Source of the DNA: J038 sp034437535
GTDB taxonomy: Bacteria; Chloroflexota; Anaerolineae; Aggregatilineales; Phototrophicaceae
Direction of reading: 5' to 3'
Length of the DNA: 64,000 nt
Assembly (NCBI GenBank): GCA_034437535.1
Contig: DAOTTZ010000137.1
Location: forward strand, 1-64,000
Under the pieces are notes generated by a model. That model worked only from the letters and a program-made list of their open reading frames with translations, was not told the origin of the DNA and ran no database searches. Position numbers and translations under genes: made by a program. Below are positions 16,724 to 25,308 of the stretch, piece after piece (the first letter of the stretch is position 1; the number at the start of each line of letters is the position of its first letter).

Positions 16724-17512
16724 ATGATGGCAACCACCACCGCCCCGACCTTGATTAAAGTCGGTGGTCATCAGATCGCCGATGCCGCCTTCCTGGATGA
16801 CCTGGCGCAGATCATCCGCGCCCGACGAATGCCGACGGTGATCGTACATGGTGGCGGTAAAGAGATCAGCGATTTACAGCGGACGCTAGGCATTGAGCCG
16901 CGTTACATCGACGGGGTGCGCGTGACCGATGCGCCGTCCTTGCGGGTGGTCGGGATGGTGCTGGCGGGTGTGGTGAATAAGCGGCTGGTCGGGCATTTGG
17001 TGGCGGCGGGGGTGGATGCCGTCGGTGTGACCGGTGTTGATCGCGGCTTGATCCGTGCCCGGCAGAGGCCCCACGCGACCGAAGACATGGGCTTTACCGG
17101 TGATGTAATCGACGTGCGGGCCGATTGGCTGATGGCGATGCTGGCCGATGGCGTGGTGCCGGTGATCGCGCCGTTGTGCCTGGGGGCGGATGATGGCGCG
17201 ACGCTTTACAACGTGAACGCGGATCATGTCGCGGGGGCGGTGGGCGCGGCGGTGGGCGCGGCGCGGACGGTGTTCATCACCAATGTGGCCGGGGTGCTGG
17301 TCGGTGGGCAACCGGTCGCGGAGTTGGACGCAAGGCGGGCGCAGGCCTTCATCGCGGATGGCACCATCAACGGCGGTATGATCCCCAAAGTACAGACCGC
17401 GCTGGATGTGCTGGCGCAGGGTGTGCCACAGGCCGTCATCACAGATTTACACGGATTGAAGCATGATACCGGTACTTTATTTACCGCAGGAGAAGCCGAT
17501 TATGACAATTGA
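16724..17512 (+). CDS. argB: acetylglutamate kinase
   Basis: Phosphorylates N-acetylglutamate, the second step of the pathway. The 262-aa amino-acid-kinase fold has the Lys of LIKVGG near the N-terminus, VIVHGGGKEIS (nucleotide/phosphate glycine loop), YIDGVRVTD (acetylglutamate binding), NVNADHVAGAVGAA and GGMIPKVQTALDVLAQG. The protein lacks the N-terminal helix extension of arginine-inhibited hexameric kinases. Feedback inhibition by arginine is therefore less likely, which would leave control to the leader. Two start codons (16724 and 16727) are adjacent. An AGGAGGT-like Shine-Dalgarno overlaps the argC stop. Confidence 0.95.
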   Translation: MMATTTAPTLIKVGGHQIADAAFLDDLAQIIRARRMPTVIVHGGGKEISDLQRTLGIEPRYIDGVRVTDAPSLRVVGMVLAGVVNKRLVGHLVAAGVDAVGVTGVDRGLIRARQRPHATEDMGFTGDVIDVRADWLMAMLADGVVPVIAPLCLGADDGATLYNVNADHVAGAVGAAVGAARTVFITNVAGVLVGGQPVAELDARRAQAFIADGTINGGMIPKVQTALDVLAQGVPQAVITDLHGLKHDTGTLFTAGEADYDN

Positions 17513-18692
17513 TATACGCGCCGATGCGATCATCACGGGGGAGGCGGCCCACATCGTGCCGACTTACAAACGTCCGCCGTTCGTGCTGGTGCATGGTGAA
17601 GGTGTAACACTCTTCGATGAGCAGGGGAATGCTTATACCGATTGGGTGGCCGGGATCGCGGTCAACGCGCTAGGTTATGGTGACCGGGCGATTGAGTCAG
17701 CCATCCGCACGCAGTTGAGCACCGGCATCCTGCATGTGAGCAACCTGTATCACACCGCGCCCCACGTCGAACTGGCCGCCCGGTTGACGGCGGCTTCCTT
17801 CGCGGATCGAGTGTACTTTTGCAACAGCGGGGCAGAGGCCAATGAAGCGGCGATTAAGTTCGCCCGCAAGGCCGCCCAATCGCCGGATAAGCGCACCATC
17901 GTGACCTTTAGCGGGGGCTTTCATGGCCGCACGATGGGTGCGTTGGCCCTTACACCACGCGCAAAATATCAGACGCCCTTTGAACCGTTGATGCCGGGGG
18001 TGCGGGTGGCGACCTTCAACGACGCAGACTCGGCACGGGATGCCATCGACGACTCGGTGGCCGCTGTCATCGTAGAGCCGGTGCAGGGGGAGGGCGGCGT
18101 CAACGTTGCCACGCCGGAATTTTTGCAAACGTTGCGTGATCTCTGTGATACACATGATGCTCTGCTGATCTTCGATGAGGTGCAGTGTGGCGTCGGGCGG
18201 AGTGGCAAGTTATGGGCGCACCAACTCAGCGGCGTGATGCCCGACATCATGACGCTGGCGAAGCCGCTGGCGGCGGGCTTGCCGGTGGGGGCGGTGCTGT
18301 GTACCGAGCCGGTGGCGACGGCCATGCAACCGGGCGATCATGGCTCCACCTTTGCCGGTGGCCCGGTGGTGATGGCGGCGGCATTGGCAGTGCTGGATCG
18401 AGTCAACACGGCAGAATTTTTACAGCAGGTGACGGAGGCCGGCGCGTATCTGCGGGCGGGCCTGCGTTCGTTAGATCATCCCGGCATCGTTGCGGTGCGC
18501 GGCGTCGGCCTGATGAACGCGGTCGTCTTTGATCGTCCGGTGACGCCGATCATCGAGGCCGGATATAAACACGGGTTATTGTTGGTCAACGCCGGGCCGG
18601 AGGTGTTGCGCTTTGTGCCGCCGCTGGTCATCGAGCGGGCGCACGTCGATGCGTTGATCGACAAGCTCAGTGTCATCCTGGCGGCGTTATGA
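17502..18692 (+). CDS. argD: acetylornithine aminotransferase
   Basis: PLP-dependent transfer of an amino group to N-acetylglutamate semialdehyde. I choose ATG 17502, preceded by GCAGGAGA, which overlaps the end of argB by 11 bases. The 396-aa class III aminotransferase shows FCNSGAEANEAAIKFARK, FSGGFHGRTMGAL, VEPVQGEGGV, LIFDEVQCGVGRSGKLWAHQ, and the PLP lysine in MTLAKPLAAGLP. Class III members can also act on ornithine, lysine or GABA, but the operon context fixes this as ArgD. Confidence 0.94.
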   Translation: MTIDIRADAIITGEAAHIVPTYKRPPFVLVHGEGVTLFDEQGNAYTDWVAGIAVNALGYGDRAIESAIRTQLSTGILHVSNLYHTAPHVELAARLTAASFADRVYFCNSGAEANEAAIKFARKAAQSPDKRTIVTFSGGFHGRTMGALALTPRAKYQTPFEPLMPGVRVATFNDADSARDAIDDSVAAVIVEPVQGEGGVNVATPEFLQTLRDLCDTHDALLIFDEVQCGVGRSGKLWAHQLSGVMPDIMTLAKPLAAGLPVGAVLCTEPVATAMQPGDHGSTFAGGPVVMAAALAVLDRVNTAEFLQQVTEAGAYLRAGLRSLDHPGIVAVRGVGLMNAVVFDRPVTPIIEAGYKHGLLLVNAGPEVLRFVPPLVIERAHVDALIDKLSVILAAL

Positions 18693-19897
18693 TCCAGCCG
18701 ACAATTGAGACGGTACGCGGCTTTCGTGCGGTCGGCGTCTCGGCAGGAATCAAATATGCCGACCGGTACGACCTGGCATTGATCGTGAGTGAGCGTCCGT
18801 GTGTGGCGGCGGGGGTCTTCACCACCAATCAGATCAAAGCCGCGCCGGTGCTGGCCTGTCAATCCCGGTTGGCGACTCATGCCGATCAGATTCGAGCGGT
18901 GGTGGTCAACAGCGGGTATGCCAACGCGATGACCGGGGCGGCGGGGCTGGCAGATGCTGAAGCGACCACGGCCCACGTCGCGCAGAGGCTGGACGTGCCA
19001 CCGGAAGCGGTCTTGCCGCTGTCTACCGGCGTCATCGGTGAGCGTCTGCCGCTGGAAAAGCTCAAAGCCGGGGTTGATCAGGCCGTTGGGCGATTGGGCG
19101 ATCATTGGTTAACCGCCGCCCAGGCCATCATGACGACCGACACCCGGCCTAAGTTATGCGCGGTCACAGTCGGGGCGGGTGAGGGGGCCTATACAGTGGC
19201 CGGGGTCGCCAAAGGGGCGGGGATGATCGCACCGGATATGGCGACCATGCTCGCCGTGATCGTCACCGATGCCACCCTGACACCGGCCATCGCCCAGGCC
19301 ACGCTACGACAAGCGGCCCACACCTCGTTTAACCGTATCGTGGTGGATGGCGATATGAGTACCAACGACACCGTGTTATTATTGGCGAATGGCACCAGCC
19401 CGGCGGAAAATCTGGATCAATTCCAGCACGCGCTGAATCAGGTTTGCCAGCAATTGGCCCTCAGCATTGTGCAGGATGGCGAAGGCGCGACCAAGTTCAT
19501 CACGATTTCGGTACATGGTGCGCCGGATGACGAAGCCGCCCGGCGGGTGGCGCAGACGCTGGCGACATCCGCGCTGGTCAAGACCGCGTTCTTCGGCCAG
19601 GATGCCAACTGGGGCCGGGTAGCCGCCGCGATTGGCCGCGCCGGGGTGCCGCTGGATCCAGCCGCGCTCAATATCAGCATCGCGCCGGGGCGTGATGCAA
19701 ATGCTAGCCGGGCCGATCTGACCTTGGTTCAGCATGGGGTGCGGGCTGATTATCGCGAGGCGGATGCCGCGAAAATCATGACCGCCGATGAGATCACGCT
19801 GACGGTCGAGCTGGGCCAGGGTGATGGCTGGGGACTGGTTTGGACGACGGATTTTAGCACGGATTACGTGCATATCAACGCAGATTATCGTTCGTGA
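18689..19897 (+). CDS. argJ: bifunctional ornithine acetyltransferase / N-acetylglutamate synthase
   Basis: Transfers the acetyl group from acetylornithine to glutamate, closing the cyclic arginine pathway. It may also make N-acetylglutamate from acetyl-CoA. The 402-aa precursor has the self-cleavage site KGAGMIAPDMATMLA, with Thr186 as the nucleophile that separates the alpha and beta chains. The GERLPLEKL and FFGQDANWGRV segments are typical. It overlaps argD by ATGA. The presence of argJ fits the absence of argA or argE in this cluster. Confidence 0.95.
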   Translation: MIQPTIETVRGFRAVGVSAGIKYADRYDLALIVSERPCVAAGVFTTNQIKAAPVLACQSRLATHADQIRAVVVNSGYANAMTGAAGLADAEATTAHVAQRLDVPPEAVLPLSTGVIGERLPLEKLKAGVDQAVGRLGDHWLTAAQAIMTTDTRPKLCAVTVGAGEGAYTVAGVAKGAGMIAPDMATMLAVIVTDATLTPAIAQATLRQAAHTSFNRIVVDGDMSTNDTVLLLANGTSPAENLDQFQHALNQVCQQLALSIVQDGEGATKFITISVHGAPDDEAARRVAQTLATSALVKTAFFGQDANWGRVAAAIGRAGVPLDPAALNISIAPGRDANASRADLTLVQHGVRADYREADAAKIMTADEITLTVELGQGDGWGLVWTTDFSTDYVHINADYRS

Positions 19898-19905
19898 GGA
19901 GGGCT

Positions 19906-21027
19906 ATGGCTAACGGATTGCTGGCATTGGAAGATGGGCGCGTGTTCCCTGGGGAGGGCTTCGGCGCGGAAGGCGTAGAGACGGGCGAAGTCGTGTTCAA
20001 CACGGCGATGACCGGCTACCAGGAGATCTTGACCGATCCATCGTATTACAAGCAGATCATCACCATGACGGTGCCGCATGTGGGCAACACCGGTGTGAAC
20101 GAAGAAGACATCGAATCGCACCGGGTATGGGTCTCTGGCTTTGTGGTGCGGTCGCTCAGCCCGATGGTAAGCAATTGGCGCAATCGGGGTGACCTGAATT
20201 CGTATCTGCGGGAACAGAATGTAATCGGCTTGAGTGGCGTTGCTACGCGGGCACTGGTGCGCCACATCCGGGAAAAAGGCGTGATGCGGGCGGCTATCGC
20301 GCATGGCCCCGCCGCCCAAGACGCCGATGCACTGGTGGAGCAAGCACGCGGATCGCTCGATATGAACGGCGCGAATCTGGTGGATGCGGTCACCACGCCG
20401 GAACCGTACAACTGGACGGAACGGAGCGACCCGCAGTGGTATCAAGATCATCGTTATGATGCTGATGGGCCGTTGGTCGTGGCGTATGACCTGGGTATTA
20501 AGCGCAACATCTTGCGGATGCTGACTGACCGGGGCTTGCGGGTGCGGGTGGTGCCTGCCGCTACCCCGGCGGCGGAGGTGCTGGCGATGAAGCCTGCCGG
20601 GGTCTTCTTGAGTAATGGCCCCGGTGATCCTGCCGCCGTGGATTACGCGGTGGAGAACGTGCGCCATCTGCTGGGCCAGACGCCGGTATTCGGCATTTGC
20701 CTGGGGCATCAAATTTTGGGGCTGGCCCTGGGTGGCAAGACCGAAAAAATGCGCTTCGGGCATCGGGGCGGCAATCAACCGGTCAAGAATCTACTGACCG
20801 GGCAGGTAGAAATTAGTTCGCACAATCACGGTTTCGCCGTCACAGCGGATAGCGACCTGGGCGGCGCGCAGATCACCCATATCAACCTCAACGATGAGAC
20901 GGTCGAGGGCTTGCGGCATGACGACCTGGGGGCCTTTAGCGTGCAGTATCATCCGGAAAGTGCGCCCGGCCCGCATGACTCGCTCTATTTGTTCGATGTG
21001 TTTGTTGATCGCGTCAAGTCGGAGTAA
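19906..21027 (+). CDS. carA: carbamoyl-phosphate synthase small (glutaminase) subunit
   Basis: Releases ammonia from glutamine for carbamoyl phosphate synthesis, which feeds citrulline and pyrimidines. I start at ATG 19906, because GAGGAG lies 5 bases upstream; an earlier ATG-like frame overlaps argJ. The 373-aa protein has the CPSase_sm_chain domain (about residues 4-135) and a class I glutaminase domain with the Cys265 nucleophile (GICLGHQILG) and the HPE dyad (YHPES). The large subunit carB is not in the window, so the partner must be encoded elsewhere. Inclusion in the arg operon puts carA under the same attenuator. Confidence 0.95.
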   Translation: MANGLLALEDGRVFPGEGFGAEGVETGEVVFNTAMTGYQEILTDPSYYKQIITMTVPHVGNTGVNEEDIESHRVWVSGFVVRSLSPMVSNWRNRGDLNSYLREQNVIGLSGVATRALVRHIREKGVMRAAIAHGPAAQDADALVEQARGSLDMNGANLVDAVTTPEPYNWTERSDPQWYQDHRYDADGPLVVAYDLGIKRNILRMLTDRGLRVRVVPAATPAAEVLAMKPAGVFLSNGPGDPAAVDYAVENVRHLLGQTPVFGICLGHQILGLALGGKTEKMRFGHRGGNQPVKNLLTGQVEISSHNHGFAVTADSDLGGAQITHINLNDETVEGLRHDDLGAFSVQYHPESAPGPHDSLYLFDVFVDRVKSE

Positions 21028-21032
21028 AGGGT

Positions 21033-21611
21033 ATGCCGCCGATCATCATCGCGTTGATCGTCTTCGCCATCGCCGCCGCTTTCGTCGCCTGGGTGTGGGT
21101 GTACGTCCTCAAGCGGACTGACCCGCCACCCTTGCCGGATGATGTGCCGGAACTGACCGACGCAGAGATCAACGCGCAATATCAGGCGGAACGCCGCCGG
21201 CGGGAAGCGGCCCAGGATCGCTTGTTTGCGACGATCAAGGCCGACCGTGCCGCCCGGCTGGAACGCCAGGAGCGTAACGCTCAACCGTATGATACCGCGC
21301 AGATCACCGTTGATGCCGTGATGCTGGTACGCGGCTATATGCTGGATTACGATTACTATCGCGCCCTGGTGTATTTGCTCCCGGCGGAGCCGCCGCCTGA
21401 TGACTTCGATACGCTGTGGGCAGGGCGTGATCGGGCGATCTGGTCCTGGCAGGGGGATAATCTGCTGGAAGATTACAGCGAAAAGGCCCTGCGCGACCGC
21501 ATGACCGATGTCTTCGCTACCATGCGCGGGCGGTTAGAGGTCACCGGCTGGCAGGTGGTCGAACGGTCGCCGGTGACAGACGATTGGGCGTGGGTTCATC
21601 TGCAACGATGA
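21033..21611 (+). CDS. hypothetical membrane-anchored protein, arg operon distal
   Basis: Starts 5 bases after carA. One N-terminal membrane segment (IIIALIVFAIAAAFVAWVWVY) is followed by a Pro-rich stretch, a charged coiled-coil-like stretch (AEINAQYQAERRRREAAQDR) and a soluble domain rich in Trp and Asp. No family was recognised in this 192-aa protein. The tight spacing suggests cotranscription with the arg genes, but no link to arginine metabolism can be read from the sequence. Confidence 0.7.
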   Translation: MPPIIIALIVFAIAAAFVAWVWVYVLKRTDPPPLPDDVPELTDAEINAQYQAERRRREAAQDRLFATIKADRAARLERQERNAQPYDTAQITVDAVMLVRGYMLDYDYYRALVYLLPAEPPPDDFDTLWAGRDRAIWSWQGDNLLEDYSEKALRDRMTDVFATMRGRLEVTGWQVVERSPVTDDWAWVHLQR

Positions 21612-21868
21612 GTGGCCTGGTCTATGTGACGTTCGTCATCTTGTGTGTGGCCTGGCCCATGATCGGCCTGGGGATTTTGTTTCTGGTGGATGCGGGTACG
21701 GCCAAGGGGATGCTGACGGTCGTCTTCGACATTTTCATCTCGATCTTCTACAAACCACGCGGCGCGACCGATATTAACACCTGGACGCGGCGGCTTAACC
21801 AGGTCATCGGTGTGAGCTTGATTCTGGCTGGTTTGCTGGCAGGTTGGTTATTGCTTCGTCCACTCTAA
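21608..21868 (+). CDS. small two-TM membrane protein
   Basis: An ATGA overlap with the preceding gene sets the start at 21608 and gives 86 aa. It has two hydrophobic segments, LVYVTFVILCVAWPMIGLGI and VIGVSLILAGLLAGWLLL, joined by a cytoplasmic-looking loop (YKPRGATDINTWTRRLNQ). It has no recognised family. It is probably a partner of the preceding membrane-anchored protein. Confidence 0.7.
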   Translation: MSGLVYVTFVILCVAWPMIGLGILFLVDAGTAKGMLTVVFDIFISIFYKPRGATDINTWTRRLNQVIGVSLILAGLLAGWLLLRPL

Positions 21869-21931
21869 ACGTAATTTCCAAAATCATGATAGAATGGTGC
21901 GAAACCTAATCATCCATAAGGAGTTAATCAA

Positions 21932-22132
21932 ATGGCGATTGAATTTTATGACGTGAAACTGCGTGAGAAGGTACAAATTGACGAGAGTAAAGTACAGAAG
22001 ACCACGTTTGAGACCAAAAACGGCCAGACGCGCTACGGGTTGCGGGCGACGACTGACGACGGTCGCAAACTGACGAAGTTCGTCAGCAAGGCAGATTGGC
22101 ACGAGCTTGATCTGCCGGTCGAAGAGAAATAA
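21932..22132 (+). CDS. small conserved-looking protein
   Basis: A 66-aa, highly charged protein (MAIEFYDVKLREKVQIDESK...) with no membrane segment. AAGGAG lies 8 bases upstream of the ATG, a TAGAAT -10-like element lies about 38 bases upstream, and a strong intrinsic terminator follows. It is therefore a well-defined monocistronic gene. The composition resembles small nucleic-acid-binding or ribosome-associated proteins, but I recognise no family. Confidence 0.75.
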   Translation: MAIEFYDVKLREKVQIDESKVQKTTFETKNGQTRYGLRATTDDGRKLTKFVSKADWHELDLPVEEK

Positions 22133-22140
22133 GTAGGTAA

Positions 22141-22172
22141 ATGCCGGAGGTTTCTTCCTCCGGCATCTTTTT
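22141..22172 (+). terminator. intrinsic terminator after the 66-aa gene
   Basis: A perfect 10-bp stem (ATGCCGGAGG / CCTCCGGCAT) with a 6-base loop, followed by CTTTTT. It begins 9 bases after the stop codon. Confidence 0.88.
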
Positions 22173-22413
22173 ATTCGGGACGAAGTGGCCGATCAGAGAT
22201 TGGGGTGACGTTGCGTTGGAACAAGGCAAACCCCAGCCCGACCCCGCGTAAGTCTTCCGCGCCACTGCCACCGCCAGCCCCCATGTATTCCCAGCCATCA
22301 CTCAGCAGGCGCGACATTTCCCATTCGGCTTCGGTCCGGCTGTAGACGCCACCGCCTTCGTCGCCAGGGCCAGCCTCCAGGATAAAGACCACCAATTTCA
22401 CTTCCTTTGCCAT
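22171..22413 (-). CDS. hypothetical 80-aa protein
   Basis: AGAGGA lies 6 bases upstream of the ATG at 22413 (MAKEVKLVVFILEAGPGDEGG...). The first 14 residues form a beta-strand-like hydrophobic stretch. The middle has EWEMSRLLSDGWEYMGAGGG, similar to short proteins with a DGW-x-x-(V/M)G beta-turn. There is no signal peptide. The gene converges on the 66-aa gene, with its stop at the edge of that gene's terminator. The function is unknown. Confidence 0.65.
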   Translation of the reverse strand: MAKEVKLVVFILEAGPGDEGGGVYSRTEAEWEMSRLLSDGWEYMGAGGGSGAEDLRGVGLGFALFQRNVTPISDRPLRPE

Positions 22414-22492
22414 AAGATCCTCTCGATCTAATTTTATCGACCAGGTTCATTATAGCGCGAAAGCGATGATTTAGCTGTGCCAGGTGGACTTT

Positions 22493-23065
22493 CTACCGCA
22501 GAACTTGCGCGAAGAAAACGGCGATGTCGCCGGAGCGATACCAGTGGTCGTTCCAGCCGCAGAAGGTGAAGCCCTGCTTTTGCCAGAAGCGAATGGCCGG
22601 GATGTTCTTGGTCGGGGTGATCGCCATCACCCGGTTGACACGGGCATTCCAGGCCCAACGGAGCGCGACATTGCACAGGCGCGTGGCGACGCCTTGCCGC
22701 CGGTTGGGGCGGTCAACGGCGATTTCGTGTACCCACGCGGCGGATTCGGCCCGGTCGATGGTCATCGCCAGCAGGCCGACGATCTGCGGGTCGGGCGGGG
22801 GATGGTCTTCTTCCATTTGGACTGGCGTCATGGTTGCGACGAGAAAGCAGTGATCGGGCTTGAGCGCGGCTTCCAGCCGGGTGCGGGCGGTCTCGTGGGT
22901 GTAATCTGCCGCTCGTGGTAACCGGCCCTCCCGGAAGACAACACCCTGACCGAGCGTATCCGGTTGGACGTGCATCTGCCAGACGGAATCGGTGTGGTAG
23001 GCGGTATCCAGCGCGAGGCAGGCGTCGAGATCAGTCGGCAGGCCGTCCCGGATTTGCAGTTTCAT
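22493..23065 (-). CDS. GNAT family N-acetyltransferase
   Basis: A 190-aa acetyl-CoA-dependent acyltransferase. The central strand-loop VHEIAVDRPNRRQGVATRLCNVALRWA contains the acetyl-CoA pyrophosphate-binding R/Q-x-x-G-x-A pattern, and FWQKQGFTFCGWNDHW is the typical C-terminal motif B. The start overlaps the stop of the LiaF-like gene (ATGA), so it is the third gene of the rpoD unit. The substrate cannot be predicted. Confidence 0.85.
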   Translation of the reverse strand: MKLQIRDGLPTDLDACLALDTAYHTDSVWQMHVQPDTLGQGVVFREGRLPRAADYTHETARTRLEAALKPDHCFLVATMTPVQMEEDHPPPDPQIVGLLAMTIDRAESAAWVHEIAVDRPNRRQGVATRLCNVALRWAWNARVNRVMAITPTKNIPAIRFWQKQGFTFCGWNDHWYRSGDIAVFFAQVLR

Positions 23066-23868
23066 ACCAGGTAAGCATCACCGAAGGTGCCGCGCACAGT
23101 GACCGTGACCAGCGGCGCATCTGGTTCGGCATCCAGCGACTCGAACACGTTCGGCTCGACTTCGGTATAACGGTGGATGTCGTGATGGGCGCGGAAGACC
23201 CGGCTCCCCTGCACGATGATACGGGTGCGATGCCCGGTTGGTGTGACGACGTGGATATTGCCAAATGTCGAGCGCACGTACAGCGGTTTGAAGGCTTCAT
23301 AGGGCAGGACGACGCGAATATCGCCGATCCCGCTAGCGGCGACGGCCTCATGTACGATCAGGTCGCCCATGTCGAGTTCGATCTGCCCCAGGTGGGTGCT
23401 GACTAGAAATTGCCAGGGGAGATCGTTCGCCAGCCCCACTTGCCAATCCACAAAAGAAAACCAGGGCGTCCGGGCGCGATTCATGCGGATGTGGGCGTAA
23501 GTGTCTTTGACATTGAGGCTGGGGCGGGCACCGGCGGCGTATTGCCCGGCGATCAAGCGACCTTCGCGGTTTAAGGGGCGGATGTCTACATCAATGCCAC
23601 CCGCGCTGATCTCTAACGTACCGGATTCGACACTGCCGCGTGTGATGCCGAAGGTGCTGGCCTCTGTACTGGGGAGGAGATCCCCGCGTAACAGCACTTG
23701 CGCCCCGGCCACCACCAGCAGGAGGGGCAAGAGCGCAATTGCGTTAAAGTCGCCAAGCAGTAAAAAATTGTCTAGCAGGAGGACGACGCCCACCACGACC
23801 AGTAAAACCGGCCACAACCAGGGGAACGTCGCCCGCTTGTTGTCCCTTTTCTTCGCGGAACCTGCCAA
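23062..23868 (-). CDS. LiaF-like membrane protein (DUF5668-type)
   Basis: A 268-aa protein. The N-terminal 70 residues have two membrane segments (LWPVLLVVVGVVLLLDNFLL and ALLPLLLVVAGAQVLL) of the LiaF-TM/DUF5668 type. A C-terminal beta-helix-like soluble domain follows (LEISAGGIDVDIRP ... YVRSTFGNIHVVTP ... VTVRGTFGDAYLV), similar to the LiaF/cell-wall-stress response domain. In Firmicutes, LiaF restrains LiaRS. No LiaRS homologue is adjacent here. It starts 6 bases after rpoD. Confidence 0.7.
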   Translation of the reverse strand: MAGSAKKRDNKRATFPWLWPVLLVVVGVVLLLDNFLLLGDFNAIALLPLLLVVAGAQVLLRGDLLPSTEASTFGITRGSVESGTLEISAGGIDVDIRPLNREGRLIAGQYAAGARPSLNVKDTYAHIRMNRARTPWFSFVDWQVGLANDLPWQFLVSTHLGQIELDMGDLIVHEAVAASGIGDIRVVLPYEAFKPLYVRSTFGNIHVVTPTGHRTRIIVQGSRVFRAHHDIHRYTEVEPNVFESLDAEPDAPLVTVTVRGTFGDAYLV

Positions 23869-23874
23869 GCGTGA

Positions 23875-25158
23875 TTACTCCTCGTACAGGTAATCCCGCA
23901 GGATAATGTGGGCCGAACTCTGGCGCAGGCGGTTGAGAGCCTGGGCTTCAAGCTGGCGGACGCGCTCACGGGTTACGCCGATGGTCTGGCCGACTTCTTC
24001 CAGCGTGTAAACGCGGCCATCTTCCAGGCCATAACGCAGGCGCAAGATTTGCGCTTCACGCGGGGGCAGGCGATCCAGCGCACCTTGTAATTGCTCATAG
24101 AGCAGATGCGTGGCTACTTCGTCTGCCGGGGCCGGGCTGTTGACGTCTTCGACGAAATCACCAAAGGTAGAGTCCCCTTCGTCGTCGATGGGTGTTTCCA
24201 GGCTGACCGGACGGCGGGCGATTTCCAGCAGGTTTTCGACCTTATCCGGCGTGGTATCCATGCCCTTCGCCAGTTCTTCGATGTTGGGTTCGCGCCCTAA
24301 TTCCTGCGTCAGATTCAGTTGAATCCGGCGCATACGGTTAAGTTGGTCGCCCATATGAACCGGCACACGGATGGTACGGCCCTGGTCGGCGACGGCACGG
24401 CTGACGGCCTGGCGAATCCACCAGGTTGCATACGTGCTGAACTTATGCCCGCGCTGGTACTCAAATTTGTTGGTCGCCCGGATCAAGCCGATGTTTCCTT
24501 CCTGGATGAGATCCAGGAACGGCACCCCGCGCCCGATGTACTTTTTGGCGACACTGATGACCAGCCGCGCATTGGCCCGCACCAGATGTTCCTGAGCCAG
24601 GTCACCATCATAGATAGCGTCCTTCAGGTCATAGATGTCATCCAGCGGCAGGCTTTCGCCATATTCTTCCAGATGTTCGCGGGCTTGTTCGCCCCGTTCC
24701 ATCCGTTTCGCCAGCGAGACCTCTTCTTCTGCGGTGAGCAACGGGACGCGCCCGGCTTCCTTTAGATACAGGCCCACCACGTCGTCGGTATCCAACGCCT
24801 GACGGTAACCGGCATCGTTCATGATCTCACTCAGCTTGATTTCGCTCTCCGACGAATCCGCGACGTCATCATCATCTTCTTCGCTACGCGGATCCACCGA
24901 TTCGGCTTCATCCGGGAGCACATCGTCGCCGTCTTCTTCGGTCTCGTCGTCGTCATCCACGTCGTCATCTTTGCTCACGACGTCGATGTCGGCTTCCATT
25001 AGAGCGTCCATTACTTCGTCCAACAACACGACATCGTTTTCGATGTCCGGGAATACAGCCAGAATGTCATCAAACGTCAGTGAACCTTGCTGACGCCCTT
25101 TTTCGATCAATCTGGTCTGTAACTCGTCTTTTTGGTTCATTTGCATGATAACAGCCAT
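23875..25158 (-). CDS. rpoD: RNA polymerase primary sigma factor (sigma-70, RpoD)
   Basis: Group 1 sigma factor that directs RNA polymerase to housekeeping promoters. After a short region 1.1-like segment (residues 5-60) and a very acidic linker (DDDVDDDDETEEDGDD) come region 1.2 (DDVVGLYLKEAGRVPLL), region 2 (NARLVISVAKKYIGRGVPFLDLIQEGNIGLIRA and YATWWIRQAVSRA), region 3 and region 4 (LRYGLEDGRVYTLEEVGQTIGVTRERVRQLE). The C-terminus RDYLYEE is slightly extended. Candidate starts are GTG 25164 and ATG 25158, 25146 and 25140. None has a good Shine-Dalgarno of its own, apart from an AAGG held in the upstream hairpin. The unusual leader is described separately. Confidence 0.95.
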   Translation of the reverse strand: MAVIMQMNQKDELQTRLIEKGRQQGSLTFDDILAVFPDIENDVVLLDEVMDALMEADIDVVSKDDDVDDDDETEEDGDDVLPDEAESVDPRSEEDDDDVADSSESEIKLSEIMNDAGYRQALDTDDVVGLYLKEAGRVPLLTAEEEVSLAKRMERGEQAREHLEEYGESLPLDDIYDLKDAIYDGDLAQEHLVRANARLVISVAKKYIGRGVPFLDLIQEGNIGLIRATNKFEYQRGHKFSTYATWWIRQAVSRAVADQGRTIRVPVHMGDQLNRMRRIQLNLTQELGREPNIEELAKGMDTTPDKVENLLEIARRPVSLETPIDDEGDSTFGDFVEDVNSPAPADEVATHLLYEQLQGALDRLPPREAQILRLRYGLEDGRVYTLEEVGQTIGVTRERVRQLEAQALNRLRQSSAHIILRDYLYEE

Positions 25159-25167
25159 ATGCACAAG

Positions 25168-25197
25168 TTAAGCCTTGCTAAAGCGATAGCAAGGCAT
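25168..25197 (-). CDS. possible 9-codon mini-ORF in the rpoD leader
   Basis: GAGGTGAAATG (25205 down to 25195) gives a good Shine-Dalgarno and start for M-P-C-Y-R-F-S-K-A. The stop TAA (25170-25168) lies 3 to 9 bases before the first rpoD start codons. The codons run through the hairpin at 25173-25194. It may couple translation into rpoD, but a frame this short could also be chance. Confidence 0.35.
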   Translation of the reverse strand: MPCYRFSKA

Positions 25198-25297
25198 TTC
25201 ACCTCATCTACTCTCGAACCGACACACAGTATCGTGATACAGTCAAGAAACCCCGTCAGGGACGGGGGCATGTTTTGTTTGACTGTCGCTATCACGA
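25173..25297 (-). promoter_or_regulatory. structured 5' leader of rpoD
   Basis: Three stems lie in the transcribed leader. The outer one pairs TCGTGATA (25297-25290) with TATCACGA (25239-25232) and CAGTCAA (25285-25279) with TTGACTG (25246-25240), with a 4-base bulge. The inner one is CCCCGTC/GACGGGG at 25251-25267, followed on the minus strand by TTTCTT, which resembles a weak terminator. The third is CCTTGCTA/TAGCAAGG at 25173-25194, and its 3' arm holds AAGG, the only candidate Shine-Dalgarno for the first rpoD starts. Confidence 0.5.
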
Positions 25298-25308
25298 CAT
25301 TTGTTTAT

